Shown piece after piece: positions 48,265-61,243 of a stretch of 64,000 nt of DNA. Origin of the DNA: Agrostemma githago (Eukaryota > Streptophyta > Magnoliopsida > Caryophyllales > Caryophyllaceae); assembly GCA_958450325.1 (NCBI GenBank), contig OY288257.1, positions 17,379,873-17,443,872 of the forward strand. Reading direction: 5' to 3'. A program made the position numbers and the translations under genes. Below the pieces are notes generated by a model. That model searched no databases. It saw only the letters and a list, made by a program, of their open reading frames with translations, and was not told where the DNA came from. Position 1 is the stretch's first letter. The number at the start of each line of letters is the position of its first letter.

Positions 48265-50588
48265 GGTGCTTTCTTCGTCTGGCGTTGCCCCATATACGGC
48301 TGATACTCTACAGGCTTTGAAGGATAAGCACCCCACTGTTCCGCCCCCTTCCCGGCCGCCTTTGCCTGCCGCTCACCCTCAGCTCATCGCGTCCACGACC
48401 GTCGTGTTGGATATGATCAAGAGTTTTCCGCATGGCACTTCTTGTGGGCGGGACGGTTTTTGTGACCAACACCATATGGATTGTTTGAGTGGGGCCGCGG
48501 TTGCTATCTCAGATGATCTGATCACCTTTATCACTGGGGTGGTTAACCTGTTTCTTGAGGGCCGATGCCCGCAGGTTCTCAGTGAGTACATCGCTAGTGC
48601 TCCGCTCACCCCGCTTTTTAAACCAGGTGGTGGGGTTCGTCCTATTGCTGTGGGCACAGTTTGGAGACGACTTGTCTCTAACGTCGAGGTTGTTCTGAAT
48701 GGGCCGTCGCTTTGCGATTATTTTAAGGGCCTCCAGTTTGGGCTCGGAGTTTCCGGTGGGGGAGAAGCCATTTTGCACGCCTTGAATCGGTTTGTTGAAG
48801 ATCTTGGTGGGGACGTGGGCCTTTCCATGCTTTTGGTTGACTTCCAGAATGCTTTTAATTTGGTCGAACGAGAGGTCATGTTGCGCGAGGTTCATCGTTG
48901 TTGCCCTGTTCTTTCCCGCTGGGTCGAGTTTTGTTATTCTCGTCCTGCCAGGCTTTTTTACGGGGAGCACAGCCTTTGGTCTTGTCAGGGGGTCCAGCAG
49001 GGTGACCCTTTGGGCCCTCTTCTTTTCGCTTTGGTCTTACATCCTTTTATTTGTAAGATCCGGGACTCTTTTCCCTTGAGCTTGCAGGCTTGGTACTTGG
49101 ACGACGGCACCATCGTTGGAGATACTTTGGTTGTGGGGAAGGTTTTGGAGCTGATTATGGAGGATGGTCCTCGCTTGGGTCTCCACCTTAATTTCGGAAA
49201 AACCGAGGTTTTCTGGCCTAAGGAAGATCCTAGGAGTCGACTTCCTGGTGTTTTCCCCTCCGATATTTCTCGACCGCTGCGTGGGTTTAAAGTTCTTGGT
49301 GGCCCCGTCAGTGTTTGCCGTATTTTCAGCAGTGAGCTGGTGGCGAAAAGAGTAACTAGAACCATTAAGCTTATGGATTCTGTTGCCAGGATTGAGGATC
49401 CACAGTGCGAGCTGTTGTTACTCCGTGCTTGTGCCGGTATTTCTAAGCTTTCTTTCTCTCTGCGCACCTGCCCCCCTACGGTCTTCGACTTGGCTAAGAC
49501 CTTCGATGCGGCTTTGCGGTCTAGCTTGGAACGCATTGTCACCGCGTCCGGCCCCGGGTTTGGGGACTGGCAGTGGCGTCTTTCCACACTACACTTTAAT
49601 TTCGGAGGGTTGGGTGTGTACAACGCTGGGGATGTCCTGCACTATGTCTTTTTGGCTTCTCGCCTGCAGTCCTCTGAGTTGCAGGCTATGCTCCTTCGGC
49701 CTTCAGCTGTCTCAGCCCCCGGGCCGAACTTCGATGCGGCCTTGGCTCTGTTTAACGAGACCACCGGTTCCGACCTTTTTTGTAATCCTAATGAGAGCTG
49801 CCCCCAAACTCATGAAGAAATTGGCAGATATATATTTCACGAAGGTTGCTGCTTCGGTGGAATCGGTTTTCTCCTTGACTCGACGACAGATGGTATTGTG
49901 GAAGTCTCTGCAAGGTGCTCACACGTCTGACTGGTTGTGCGCTGTACCCATCTCCGGGCTGTGGCAGACCATGAATAGGAGGACCTACCGCTCTATCCTT
50001 AGCTATCGGTTGGGTGTCCCTTTGTTTCCAGTACCTAAGCCTTATTCTGCCTGCTCCCTGGTTTTTGTTGGAGACTTTTTTGGGGACCATGCTGTGTCGT
50101 GTGCTGGTACCGTTGGTATTAAGCATAGACATAACCTGGTTCGCGACACCCTTTTGGATATCTGCTTCCGATCTGGTATTTCGGCTGGTAAAGAGTTGGA
50201 TGTCGGTTTGATTGATGGACACGACAAGCTCCTTCGCCCAACGGATTTACTTCTTTAATCCTGGGATAGGGGGCGGGATGTGTGTGTCGATCTGACAGGG
50301 TCGTCCCCATTGACTTAGTCTGCGATGACGGATTTCCTGCCTGGTCGTGCGGTCGTTGACGCTGCTCAGTGTAAGTGTGCCAAGAACGGGGTTCCTGCCT
50401 TTCTCTTTCTCTTCACTTGAGGAGCTTGATGCAAAGGTTGTTGCATTGCTCAAGCGGATTCAAAATTTCTCTATCGCTCAGGATGCGGGGGCTCGCGCAG
50501 CTGCTTTTATTTTCACTAGACTTAGTTTCGCTATTGCTAAGGGAGTGGGTGCCCAGATAGTGTCTCGGCTACCCACTAACTTCTTGTA
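48265..50588 (+). pseudogene. R2-like LINE copy 1, RT and C-terminal endonuclease part
   Basis: The frame 48266-49930 gives an intact RT: CGRDGFCDQH, KPGGGVRPIAVGTVWRRL, LLVDFQNAFNLVE, QGDPLGPLLF and the catalytic AWYLDDG. A frameshift near 49800 leads to PKLMKKLADIYF and the C-terminal part. That part has C-x2-C...H-x4-C (CSACS...GDHAVSC), then KHRHNLVRDTL, then LRPTDLLL followed by TAA at 50257-50259. Beyond the stop, RDVCVDLTG continues the P-x-D...D pattern of an R2-type restriction-like endonuclease. The frame breaks again near 50390. The last residues before the (TAA)n tail are RLPTNFL. The copy is inactive. Confidence 0.75.
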
Positions 50589-50628
50589 ATTTGTTCTAGT
50601 GTTTAATGCAAAGTCCGTATAATAAAAA

Positions 50629-50720
50629 AAAATATAATAATAATAATAATAATAGTAATAGTAATAGTAATAGTAATAGTAATAGTAATAGTAATAGTAA
50701 GAGTAGTAGTAGTAGTAGTA

Positions 50721-50764
<44 letters not shown>
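50629..50764. repeat. (TAA)n/(TAG)n tract after LINE copy 1
   Basis: TAA repeats in which a middle part has become TAATAG and TAG repeats (about 50652-50722). Unit 2 has only TAA here, so the variant arose after duplication. Confidence 0.9.
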
Positions 50765-50765
<1 letters not shown>

Positions 50766-50885
50766 GTTTATTTTTACTCGACTTAGTTTTGGAATAGCCA
50801 AGGGGTGGGGGCCCAGATAGTATCTCTGCTGCCCACCAATTTTTTGTAAATTTTGTTCTGATTCATCAATAAAATTCTTCATTTC

Positions 50886-50886
<1 letters not shown>
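50765..50886 (+). mobile_element. 5'-truncated R2-like LINE 3' end (about 120 bp)
   Basis: Matches the last part of the LINE coding region (FTRLSF.IAKG...) and 3' UTR, begins directly after one (TAA)n tract and ends in the next. Same as 56333-56449 in unit 2. Confidence 0.7.

Positions 50887-50956
<70 letters not shown>
50887..50956. repeat. (TAA)n tract
   Basis: About 70 bp of TAA repeats separating two truncated LINE 3' ends. Confidence 0.9.
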
Positions 50957-51837
<881 letters not shown>

Positions 51838-52063
51838 TTAATATAAGTCATTCTCACTTTTCGAGAGAACTTCTTCTCTCTTCAATATCTCTCACAACAT
51901 AATAAAAAAATATTATGAAATGTATACTCATTTGAAAGCTCTCTTTGTAAGGAATTTTATGGTGCAATTTTTAATTTTTATGGAATAATATATTTACATG
52001 AAAATTAAAGTCAAAGTCTCACCTCAAAAAAGCAAAACGTCATATAAAAAAATACGGAGGGAG
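51838..52063. mobile_element. Truncated Stowaway MITE at start of unit 2
   Basis: Matches 8185-8409 but lacks the left 14 bp, so only the right terminus (ACGGAGGGAG, then TA) remains. The truncation point is the tandem-duplication breakpoint. Confidence 0.8.
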
Positions 52064-52065
52064 TA

Positions 52066-52086
52066 TCAATAATAATAATAACAATA

Positions 52087-52149
<63 letters not shown>
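52066..52149. repeat. (TAA)n tract before LINE copy 2
   Basis: About 80 bp with one AAC/AAATA interruption, matching 8414-8455 in position. Confidence 0.9.
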
Positions 52150-52150
<1 letters not shown>

Positions 52151-55100
52151 TTTGAACGCTGTTAGAGAGGGAGTGCGATCTCAGCTCACATCCCCTACGC
52201 CTAGGTTTTCGGCCGCCGGCGGCCCCTGACCGCGGCGGCCCTCCTCCCGCTGCCGGTCGTCTTCCCCCTCCCTTAGCTGCTGCCGCCCGTTTTTCGCTTT
52301 ATCCCCTTTTCTGTCTCCCCCTCCGTGTTTCCTCTTCGTGTGCCTCCGGTGTGCCGCCGGTGATCTGCCGCTCTCCTGCTTGCCACCTGACCGGCCTTTC
52401 TTCTTCCTCCGTCTCCGTTCCTCTTCTGCTGCTCCTGACCGTTGGTGTCCGTTGTTCGTCGGGTTGGTGCCGGATTTCTGCTGTTGTTCTGTTGTGGTTG
52501 CCGCTGCTCCGCTGTGCTCTGCTGCTTGACACCCCTGTCGCGTCTCCTTTTTCCTCAGTCTGTCTTCCTCTTCTGCTGCGCGTCGTTGCTGGCTGTCAGA
52601 ATTCTGTTGGTTGTCGGATCTGCTGCTGGGTTGTTTCTGCTGCTCCGCTGTTCCGCTGCTGCTGCCGGAATTCTGGGTTGTTTCTGCTGCTGGGCTGTTG
52701 TTTCTGCTGGGTTTTCTGTCGGATTTCAGCTGCCGGGCCTCTGTCTTCGTCAGCGGGTCGCTTTACAGCTCCTGACTCCTGGTGGGCGGTGTGTCTCCGT
52801 CGACCTCCCACCCTCTGTTTTCTGCCGGAATCGGGTTTTTGCTCGCCGGACGCCTGCTGCTGCTGCTTTGTTGTCTGCCGAAATCTGCTGCCTGGGTCCT
52901 CGTCGGCGGGTCACTTTCGGCTCCCTTCCTAGTGGACGGTGGGGCTTTTGGCTGCTGGTTTTGTCGGGTTTTCTCCGTCACCCTCCTGCCATCTCTGTTT
53001 TTGTGGTTTCTTCCGTCACCCTCTTCTCATGTTGTTCTTTTGTTGCGTTGTTTGTTCCGTTTTTCTTTGGTCGGTTGTTTTGGGTTCCCTTGGTTGGTGG
53101 ATTGTGTTCGTGCCTTGCCGATTTTCATGTCGGGAATCGCGCGTTTCCATTGCCCCTTCGTTTTTCTGAGTGTTGTGATAATAGTGGGAAGGGTCTGGTT
53201 AAAACCTCCTTGATCTTCCACCTCCGAAGTCGTCATTGCCTTGGAAATGATCAGGTAATTACACGTCACGCCCTTTCTTCTGATTTATCTATTTTTTCTA
53301 AGGCGGAGGTTACCCTTAAGCGTATGAGTCTTTGGCTTTGTGGGGTTTGCTTTACCTCGCATTCTCTTTCTGCCAAGTGTCGGCACGGGTCGGGGTTCCG
53401 ATTTTATTGCACCCCCTGATTGCGGTGATGGAGTTGCTTGTTTTTTCATTTACGACATCCCTCGGCCGCTCGCTCCATCTTCGTCTCCTGGCAATGTTGT
53501 GGGGCCTGTTGGGTTGGATTGTCTTGACGTGGCTTCTCTGGATCGCTTGTTGTCGTTAGGGGTGCGCACTATGAAATCTATCCCTCCCAGATGCCGCCTT
53601 GGGATTTCTAGGGTTTTCAGAGGGGCCCTCGATGCGGTGGCTGACTCCCCTGGTGATATTTCTCGCTGGGTTAGCTTGCTTATTTTGCCTCTCTGTATTC
53701 TTAAGTCGTTTTCCCCCAGGAGTAACCTTGAGTGTAGAGCTGTCGTGAAATGCCAACGTCAGGAGGAGTGTATTACCAATGCCATTCGTACTTGGGGTGC
53801 CCCTGGTGGTATTACTCAGCTTCTGCAGGAGACCTTAGCTGAGGAGGGTCATTCTCTTCTTCTGGAGGAGGACCTTGACTCTAGTGTGGTTAACTTGCGG
53901 CAGTGTCGGCGGAAGATTTGTGATGGTCATTACGCTGCCGCTGTCCGGGTTCTTTCTTCGTCTGGCGTTGCCCCACATACGGCTGATACTCTACAGGCTT
54001 TGAAGGATAAGCACCCCACTGTTCCGCCCCCTTCCCTGCCGCCTTTTCCTGCCGCTCACCCTCAGCTCGTCGCGTCCACGACCGTCGTGTTGGATATGAT
54101 CAAGAGTTTTCCGCATGGCACTTCTTGTGGGCGGGACGGTTTTTTTGGGCCGCGGTTGCTATCTCGGATGATCTGATCACCTTTATCACTTGGGTGGTTA
54201 ACCTGTTTCTTGAGGGCCGATGCCCGCAGGTTCTCAGTGAGTACATCGCTAGTGCTCCGCTCACCCCGCTTTTTAAACCAGGTGGTGGGGTTCGTCCTAT
54301 TGCTGTGGGCACAGTTTGGAGACGACTTGTCTCTAACGTCGGGGTTGTTCTGATTGGGCCGTCGCTTTGCGATTATTTTGAGGGCCTCCAGTTTGGGCTC
54401 GGAGTTTCCGGTGGGGGAGAAGCCATTTTGCACGCTTTGAATCGGTTTGTTGAAGATCTTGGTGGGGACGTGGGCCTTTCCATGCTTTTGGTTGACTTCC
54501 AGAATGCTTTTAATTTGGTCGAACGAGAGGTCATGTTGCGCGAGGTTCATCGTTGTTGCCCTGTTCTTTCCCTCTGGGTCGAGTTTTGTTATTCTCGGCC
54601 TGCTAGGCTTTTTTACGGGGAGCACAGCCTTTGGTCTTGTCAGGGGGTCCAGCAGGGTGACCCTTTGGGCCCTCTTCTTTTCGCTTTGGTCTTACATCCT
54701 TTGATTTGTAAGATCCGGGACTCTTTTCCCTTGAGCTTGCAGGCTTGGTACTTGGACGACGGCACCATCGTTGGAGATACTTTGGTTGTGGGGAAGGTTT
54801 TGGAGCTGATTATGGAGGATGGTCCTCGCTTGGGTCTCCACCTTAATTTCGGAAAAACCGAGGTTTTCTGGCCTAAGGAAGATCCTAGGAGTCGACTTCC
54901 TAGTGTTTTCCCCTCCGATATTTCTCGACCGCTGCGTGGGGTCAAAGTTCTTGGTGGCCCCGTCAGTGTTTGCCGTATTTTCAGCAGTGATCTTGTGGTG
55001 AAAAGAGTAACTAGAACCATTGAGCTTATGGATTCTGTTGCCAGGATTGAGGATCCACAGTGCGAGTTGTTGTTACTTCGTGCTTGTGCCGGTATTTCTA

Positions 55101-56276
55101 AGCTTTCTTTCTCTCTGCGCAACTGCCCCCCTACGGTCTTCGACTCGGCTAAGACCTTCGATGCGGCTTTGCGGTCTAGCTTGGAACGCATTGTCACCGC
55201 GTCCGGCCCCGGGTTTGGGGACTGGCAGTGGCGTCTTTCCACACTACACTTTAATTTCGGAGGGTTGGGTGTGTACAACGCTGGGGATGTCCTGCACTAT
55301 GTCTTTTTGGCTTCTTGCCTGCAGTCCTCTGAGTTGCAGGCTATGCTCCTTCGGCCTTCAGCTGTCTCAGCCCCCGGGCCGAACTTCGATGCGGCCTTGG
55401 CTCTGTTTAACGAGACCACCGGTTCCGACCTTTTTTGTAATCCTAGTGAGAGCTGCCCCCAAACTCATGAAGAAATTGGCAGATATATATTTCACGAAGG
55501 TTGCTGCTTCGGTGGAATCGGTTTTCTCCTTGACTCGACGACAGATGGTATTGTGGAAGTCTCTGCAAGGTGCTCACACGTCTGACTGGTTGTGCGTTGT
55601 ACCCATCTCCGGGCTGGGGCAGACCATGAATAGGAGGACCTACCGCTCTGTCCTTAGCTATCGGTTGGGTGTCCCTTTGTTTCCAGTACCTAAGCCTTAT
55701 TCTGCCTGCTCCCGGGTTTTTGTTGGAGACTTTTTTGGGGACCATGCTGTGTCGTGTGCTGGTACCGTTGGTATTAAGCATAGACATAACCTGGTTCGCG
55801 ACACCCTTTTGGATATCTGCTTCCGATCTGGTATTTCGGCTTGGAAAGAGTTGGATGTCGGTTTGATTGATGGACACGACAAGCCCCTTCGCCCAACGGA
55901 TTTACTTTTTTAATCCTGGGATAGGGGGCGGGATGTGTGTGTCGATCTGACAGGGTCGTCCCCATTGACTCAGTCTGCGATGACGGATTTCCTGCCTGGT
56001 CATGCGGTCGTTGACGCTGCTCAGTGTAAGTGTGCCAAGTACGGGGTTCCTGCCTTTCTCCTTCTCTTCACTTGAGGAGCTTGATGCAGAGGTTGTTGCA
56101 TTGCTCAAGCGGATTCAAAAATTCTCTATCGCTCAGGCTACGGGGGCTCGCGCAGCTGCTTTTATTTTCACTAGACTTAGTTTCGCTATTGCTAAGGGAG
56201 TGGGTGCCCAGATAGTGTCTCGGCTACCCACTAACTTCTTCTAATTAATTCTAGTGTTTAATACAAGCTCCGGTTT
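52150..56276 (+). mobile_element. R2-like (RLE-type) LINE, copy 2, uninterrupted
   Basis: About 4.1 kb from TTTTGAACGCTG to the (TAA)n tail at 56277. The first 1.1 kb is a pyrimidine-rich leader with Ser/Leu/Cys ORFs that I regard as non-coding. The coding region follows from about 53270. A (TAA)n tract flanks both sides and no other target duplication is visible, as expected for insertion within a repeat. It gives the reference structure for copy 1. Confidence 0.78.
53270..56244 (+). pseudogene. R2-like LINE copy 2 protein: zinc finger, RT, CCHC, RLE
   Basis: Frames in order: zinc-finger segment LCGVCFTSHSLSAKCRHG (53338-53392), then 53340-54176, then RT in 54125-55585, then C-terminal part in 55449-55913, then a broken tail to 56244. 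RT motifs: KPGGGVRPIAVG, LLVDFQNAFN, QGDPLGPLLF and AWYLDDG (about 54745-54765). C-terminal: CSACS...GDHAVSC, KHRHN, LRPTDLLF then TAA (55911-55913). Frameshifts lie near 53395, 54145 (a deletion specific to this copy) and 55445 (shared with copy 1). I recognise this RT type from plant gene predictions labelled reverse transcriptase or zinc-binding, but cannot name the clade. Confidence 0.72.
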
Positions 56277-56279
56277 ATA

Positions 56280-56332
<53 letters not shown>
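56277..56332. repeat. (TAA)n tail of LINE copy 2
   Basis: About 55 bp of TAA repeats. Confidence 0.9.
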
Positions 56333-56448
56333 TGTTTATTTTTACTCGGCTTAGTTTTGGAATAGCCAAGGGGGTGGGGTCCAGATAGTATCTCTGCTGC
56401 CCACCAATTTTTTGTAAATTTTGTTCTGATTCATCAATAAAATTCTCC

Positions 56449-56449
<1 letters not shown>
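56333..56449 (+). mobile_element. 5'-truncated R2-like LINE 3' end (unit 2)
   Basis: Counterpart of 50765-50886. It begins in one (TAA)n and ends in the next (56450-56477). Confidence 0.7.

Positions 56450-57832
<1,383 letters not shown>

Positions 57833-57880
<48 letters not shown>
57833..57880. repeat. (TA)n microsatellite
   Basis: About 48 bp of TA repeats. It directly precedes the putative left end of the MULE. Confidence 0.95.
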
Positions 57881-57883
<3 letters not shown>

Positions 57884-57923
57884 AGGCTCTTATGAGTCTC
57901 TTACTCTTTGTGAGTCCATAAGT

Positions 57924-57952
57924 CCTCATCTCATCCATTGGATGAGATGAGG
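57924..57952. repeat. Perfect 14-bp inverted repeat (hairpin) near MULE left end
   Basis: CCTCATCTCATCCA, one T, then its exact complement TGGATGAGATGAGG. It lies about 40 bp inside the putative terminus and could form a stem with almost no loop. Confidence 0.85.
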
Positions 57953-58527
57953 ATGGATGGACAAGATCAATCCATTAAAAAAAGAGAGGAAGATTTACGT
58001 TCCTAAAATAGCTCCCAAGAATTTAGGAAACAATCACTCCTATCACGTTCATCATCCACGTTCATCCATCATTCTACGTTCATTCACACCTAACAAAAAA
58101 ACCCTTTCTTCATTCACGCTCATCATTCACGTTCATCCATCATCAAGTTTGTTCTTGAAATCCTGTTATAATGGATTCAATCACCGCGTCATCGTCATCA
58201 ACGGTTGATAAGCAACTGATCGAGTACAACAATGGTGTGTTTCAATATTCCTTGCACGTTTTTATTCAAAAATTTTTATGGAATTCAATGGTCATATTGC
58301 CTCCAATTTGCGTTTTGATATCAATGGTTTATTGCGTCAAATTTCATTTTTTTTTACGTCGATTTTCATGTTTATAGTGCTTTCATTGTCATTCCGTATC
58401 ACAGTTTCGTATCAATTTGCGTTTTTTTGTTTTGATGACATTACTTTTTGAAATCACAGTTTCGTATCAATGATTATTTTCATGTTATGATATCACTGTA
58501 ATTGTTTTTTATTTATTTTGATATAAA

Positions 58528-58717
58528 GTAACGCAGAAACGTCGTTGAAGTAACGTGTCTTCTACATTAAAGTAACACTTAATTACAATTACAGTAACAC
58601 ACATGAACGTTTAGAAAAAGGGTTTTGAGGTTGGTGATGTCAGACTAATGCATTGAACTCGTTAGAGTAACACTACTTAGGAATTGTAGTTACACATTAC
58701 TTGCATGGGTGTAACGC
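58528..58717 (+). repeat. GTAACA boxes, clusters 1-2 (22-bp spacing), intron 1
   Basis: GTAAC at 58528, 58550, 58572 and 58594, then 58667, 58689 (GTTACAC) and 58711. All steps within a cluster are exactly 22 bp. The bases between boxes are not conserved except for A or GA just before each box. Confidence 0.85.
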
Positions 58718-58889
58718 TGTTTTATTTTGTGCAGGTAGTTTTGCAAAATATGCGAACGCAAAGGACAGCGCTGAGAAGGTTGATTTTGATTCATTTGATC
58801 ACTCGTTTATTAATAACAATTGGTCATTGATATTATTGCTTCACTGATATTATTGCTTTGCTTTACGTTGAAGCAGACATGGCATTGCA

Positions 58890-59031
58890 GTAACACAAGT
58901 TATGAATTACAGTAATACCTAATTTTAATTAGAGTAACACAAACATGTAACACTGAAAAGGGTTTTGGCGCTGACGTGGAGTATCATCCTTTAAACGTTA
59001 AAGTAACACAAATTTTGAGTTACCGTAACAC
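58890..59031 (+). repeat. GTAACA boxes, clusters 3-4, intron 2
   Basis: Boxes at 58890, 58912 (GTAATAC) and 58934, plus an extra at 58947; then 58981 (GTATCAT), 59003 and 59025. Steps within clusters are 22 bp. The array stops shortly before exon 3 at 59063. Confidence 0.85.
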
Positions 59032-59575
59032 TTATGCGTGACTTTTCTTATTTTTTTTGCAGGAAGCATTGGTAAAGAGCCGAATGCACAGGAATGGTGC
59101 AGAGATGTAGGTGAGGTTTTCACTCTGTACATGAAGCAAGTATTCGGAACAATTGATGAGGCAGTGGAATCTTACAAGATCTACGCGCTGGCTTGCGGAT
59201 TTGATGTGAGAAAGTACACCACAAAGCGATGGCACGGTGGTGAGATAAAGTCGAAGCTCCTAGTCTGCAACAGACAGGGTTATACGAACTCTGTTAAGGT
59301 CGTTAACAATACACCTGCACCTGTGAAAGTTGTTAACGATGTAGCTGGGGAAGGAGTTGTTGTCGATGCGATTAAAAAGAAGACGAAAGTCCGTCGTTGC
59401 GGGTGCAAGGCAAGGATTAGGCTGTTCAATAAAGGAGGCATTCTCAGGATTGATAGGTTCCACATCGGCCACAACCACGAACTAATCTCACCAAAAGACA
59501 GAGAATTCCAAAAGCTCTCGAGGAACCTGACAAAGTACCACAAGCAAATGATCTTGAATAATTCGCGGGTATGGA

Positions 59576-59838
59576 GTAACACAATTTTTTTTATAGAGTA
59601 ACATGTGAGTAGAGTAGGTGTAACCATTTTTTTTGTAGTCGTAACAGCTTGATGAGACCAATGTGTGCATGATCTGGTTTGCTTTTGCTAGAGTAACACC
59701 GACGATTCTATAGAGTAACAACACTTAAGCATAAAAGTAACAGCTGGACTAGACCGATGTGTGCATAATCTTACTACTTTTGATAGAGTAACACCAGTGT
59801 TTCTATAGAGTAACAGTACGTGAGTATAAGAGTAACAC
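59576..59838 (+). repeat. GTAACA boxes, clusters 5-7, intron 3
   Basis: Boxes at 59576, 59598 and 59620 (+59641 at 21 bp); 59693, 59715 and 59737; 59788, 59810 and 59832. It starts 8 bp after the exon 3 donor. The parts 59641-59736 and 59737-59831 are a 95-96 bp tandem duplication (both contain AGACC.ATGTGTGCAT). Confidence 0.88.
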
Positions 59839-61101
59839 AACTGCTGTATTAATGTTAAATTCTCGCAACGCTTGATTCTTATTTTCAGCTGAAGATCGGC
59901 GCAACGCGGACATACAACATGTGCAAGGAGCAGGTAGAGGGATTCGCAAACGTGGGTGCGAGCTTGGTTGACTTCAAAAACTGGGGAAGAGATATAAAGT
60001 GCTTCCTACATGAGAGGGACGGTTAGCTATTCATCGATCGTTTTAAAGACATGGCTAAGAATAGGAAGGGTTTCTATTTTGACTACACCTGGATGAAGAT
60101 GGGAGTTTGAGCAAGGTTTTCTGGGCTGACGGTGAGGCGCGGCGAAACTACCAGTTATTTGGGGATGCAGTTTCGTTCGACCCGACGTACGGGACGAACA
60201 AATATAAGATGATATTCACGCCGTTCACAGGCGTTGATCATCACAAACGATCGGTGACCTTTGCTGGCGCTCTGATAGCGCACGAGGATTATGAATCGTT
60301 TGTCTGGGTGTTTGAGAGATTTCTGACTGTAATGGGAGGTAAGGAGCTGGTGTATATAATTACCGAACAGGATCCGGGTATTATACCAGCCGTGAAGAAA
60401 ATGTTTTAGACGGCGCTACACCGTTTCTGTATGTGGCATATCTTGAACAAGGTTCCTACCAAATATGGTGTAGCGCGGAGTGACTACCAGGATTTTTTGA
60501 AGAGACTGAATGCTATAGTATGGGATATGGAGATTGATGGAGACGAGTTCGACACGGAATGGCGTGACATAATGGAGGAGTATCATGGGGGTGATGTCGA
60601 GTGGTTTTCAACTACATACTCCATTAGGGGACAGTGGGTGATGGCACATTGCAGGGATTTAAAGATGGGCGGCTTAATGCAAACCACGCAAAGGTCGGAG
60701 AGTGAAAACAGTTTCTTCAAAAGATTCGAACAAAAATCTGGGACATTGGTCGAATTCTGGATGCGATTCGAGAGCGCCATGGACCAGCAACGGTATACAC
60801 AGAAAAAACTCGACAATGACAATGCACAAGCTTCTCCAAAAACAGCAATCCACCTGCCAATTGAACATCACGCTGCGAAAATTTACACCCACGCCGCATT
60901 TGAAGAATTCCAGGAGGAGGTGAAATTTTCTGTGGGTACTTGCAGCGTGAGGGGCTTCCTTGAGAGGGACGGGATTGAGGAGACATTGGTGAGGGATGCT
61001 ACAAGGGATAAAGAGTTTACGGTCAAGTATATATCAGGTACTCCTTAAAACTCACTCATGCACTGAAATTTGGTTCAGGTGACAGCAGAGTATTTAATAA
61101 A

Positions 61102-61243
61102 GTAACACCAGTCGTTCCTTACTGTGACACATATAATGCGTTAGAGTAACAGAGGATGACATTTTGGACATCTGTGTTGTAAATGCTTAAAAGTAACACC
61201 GACCATGGATTACAGTAACACTTCATATTCTGAAAAGTAACTC
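61102..61243 (+). repeat. GTAACA boxes, clusters 8-9, intron 4
   Basis: Boxes at 61102, 61124 (GTGACAC) and 61146; 61193, 61215 and 61237. Steps within clusters are 22 bp. Confidence 0.86.

Larger units (their letters stand above)
8456..50628 (+). mobile_element. R2-like (RLE-type) LINE, copy 1, in four pieces
   Basis: Pieces are 8456-9064, 32361-32404, 35922-37067 and 48265-50628. Joined across three later insertions they match the uninterrupted copy at 52150-56276. The element begins TTTTGAACGCTG after a (TAA)n tract, has a pyrimidine-rich leader of about 1.2 kb, then one coding region, and ends in another (TAA)n tract instead of poly(A). The coding region has an N-terminal C-x2-C zinc-finger-like segment, a reverse transcriptase and a C-terminal part with CCHC, RHN and P-x-D...D motifs. 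That layout matches restriction-like-endonuclease LINEs. No apurinic-type endonuclease domain is seen, unlike the L1 copy at 37611-42379. Confidence 0.75.
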
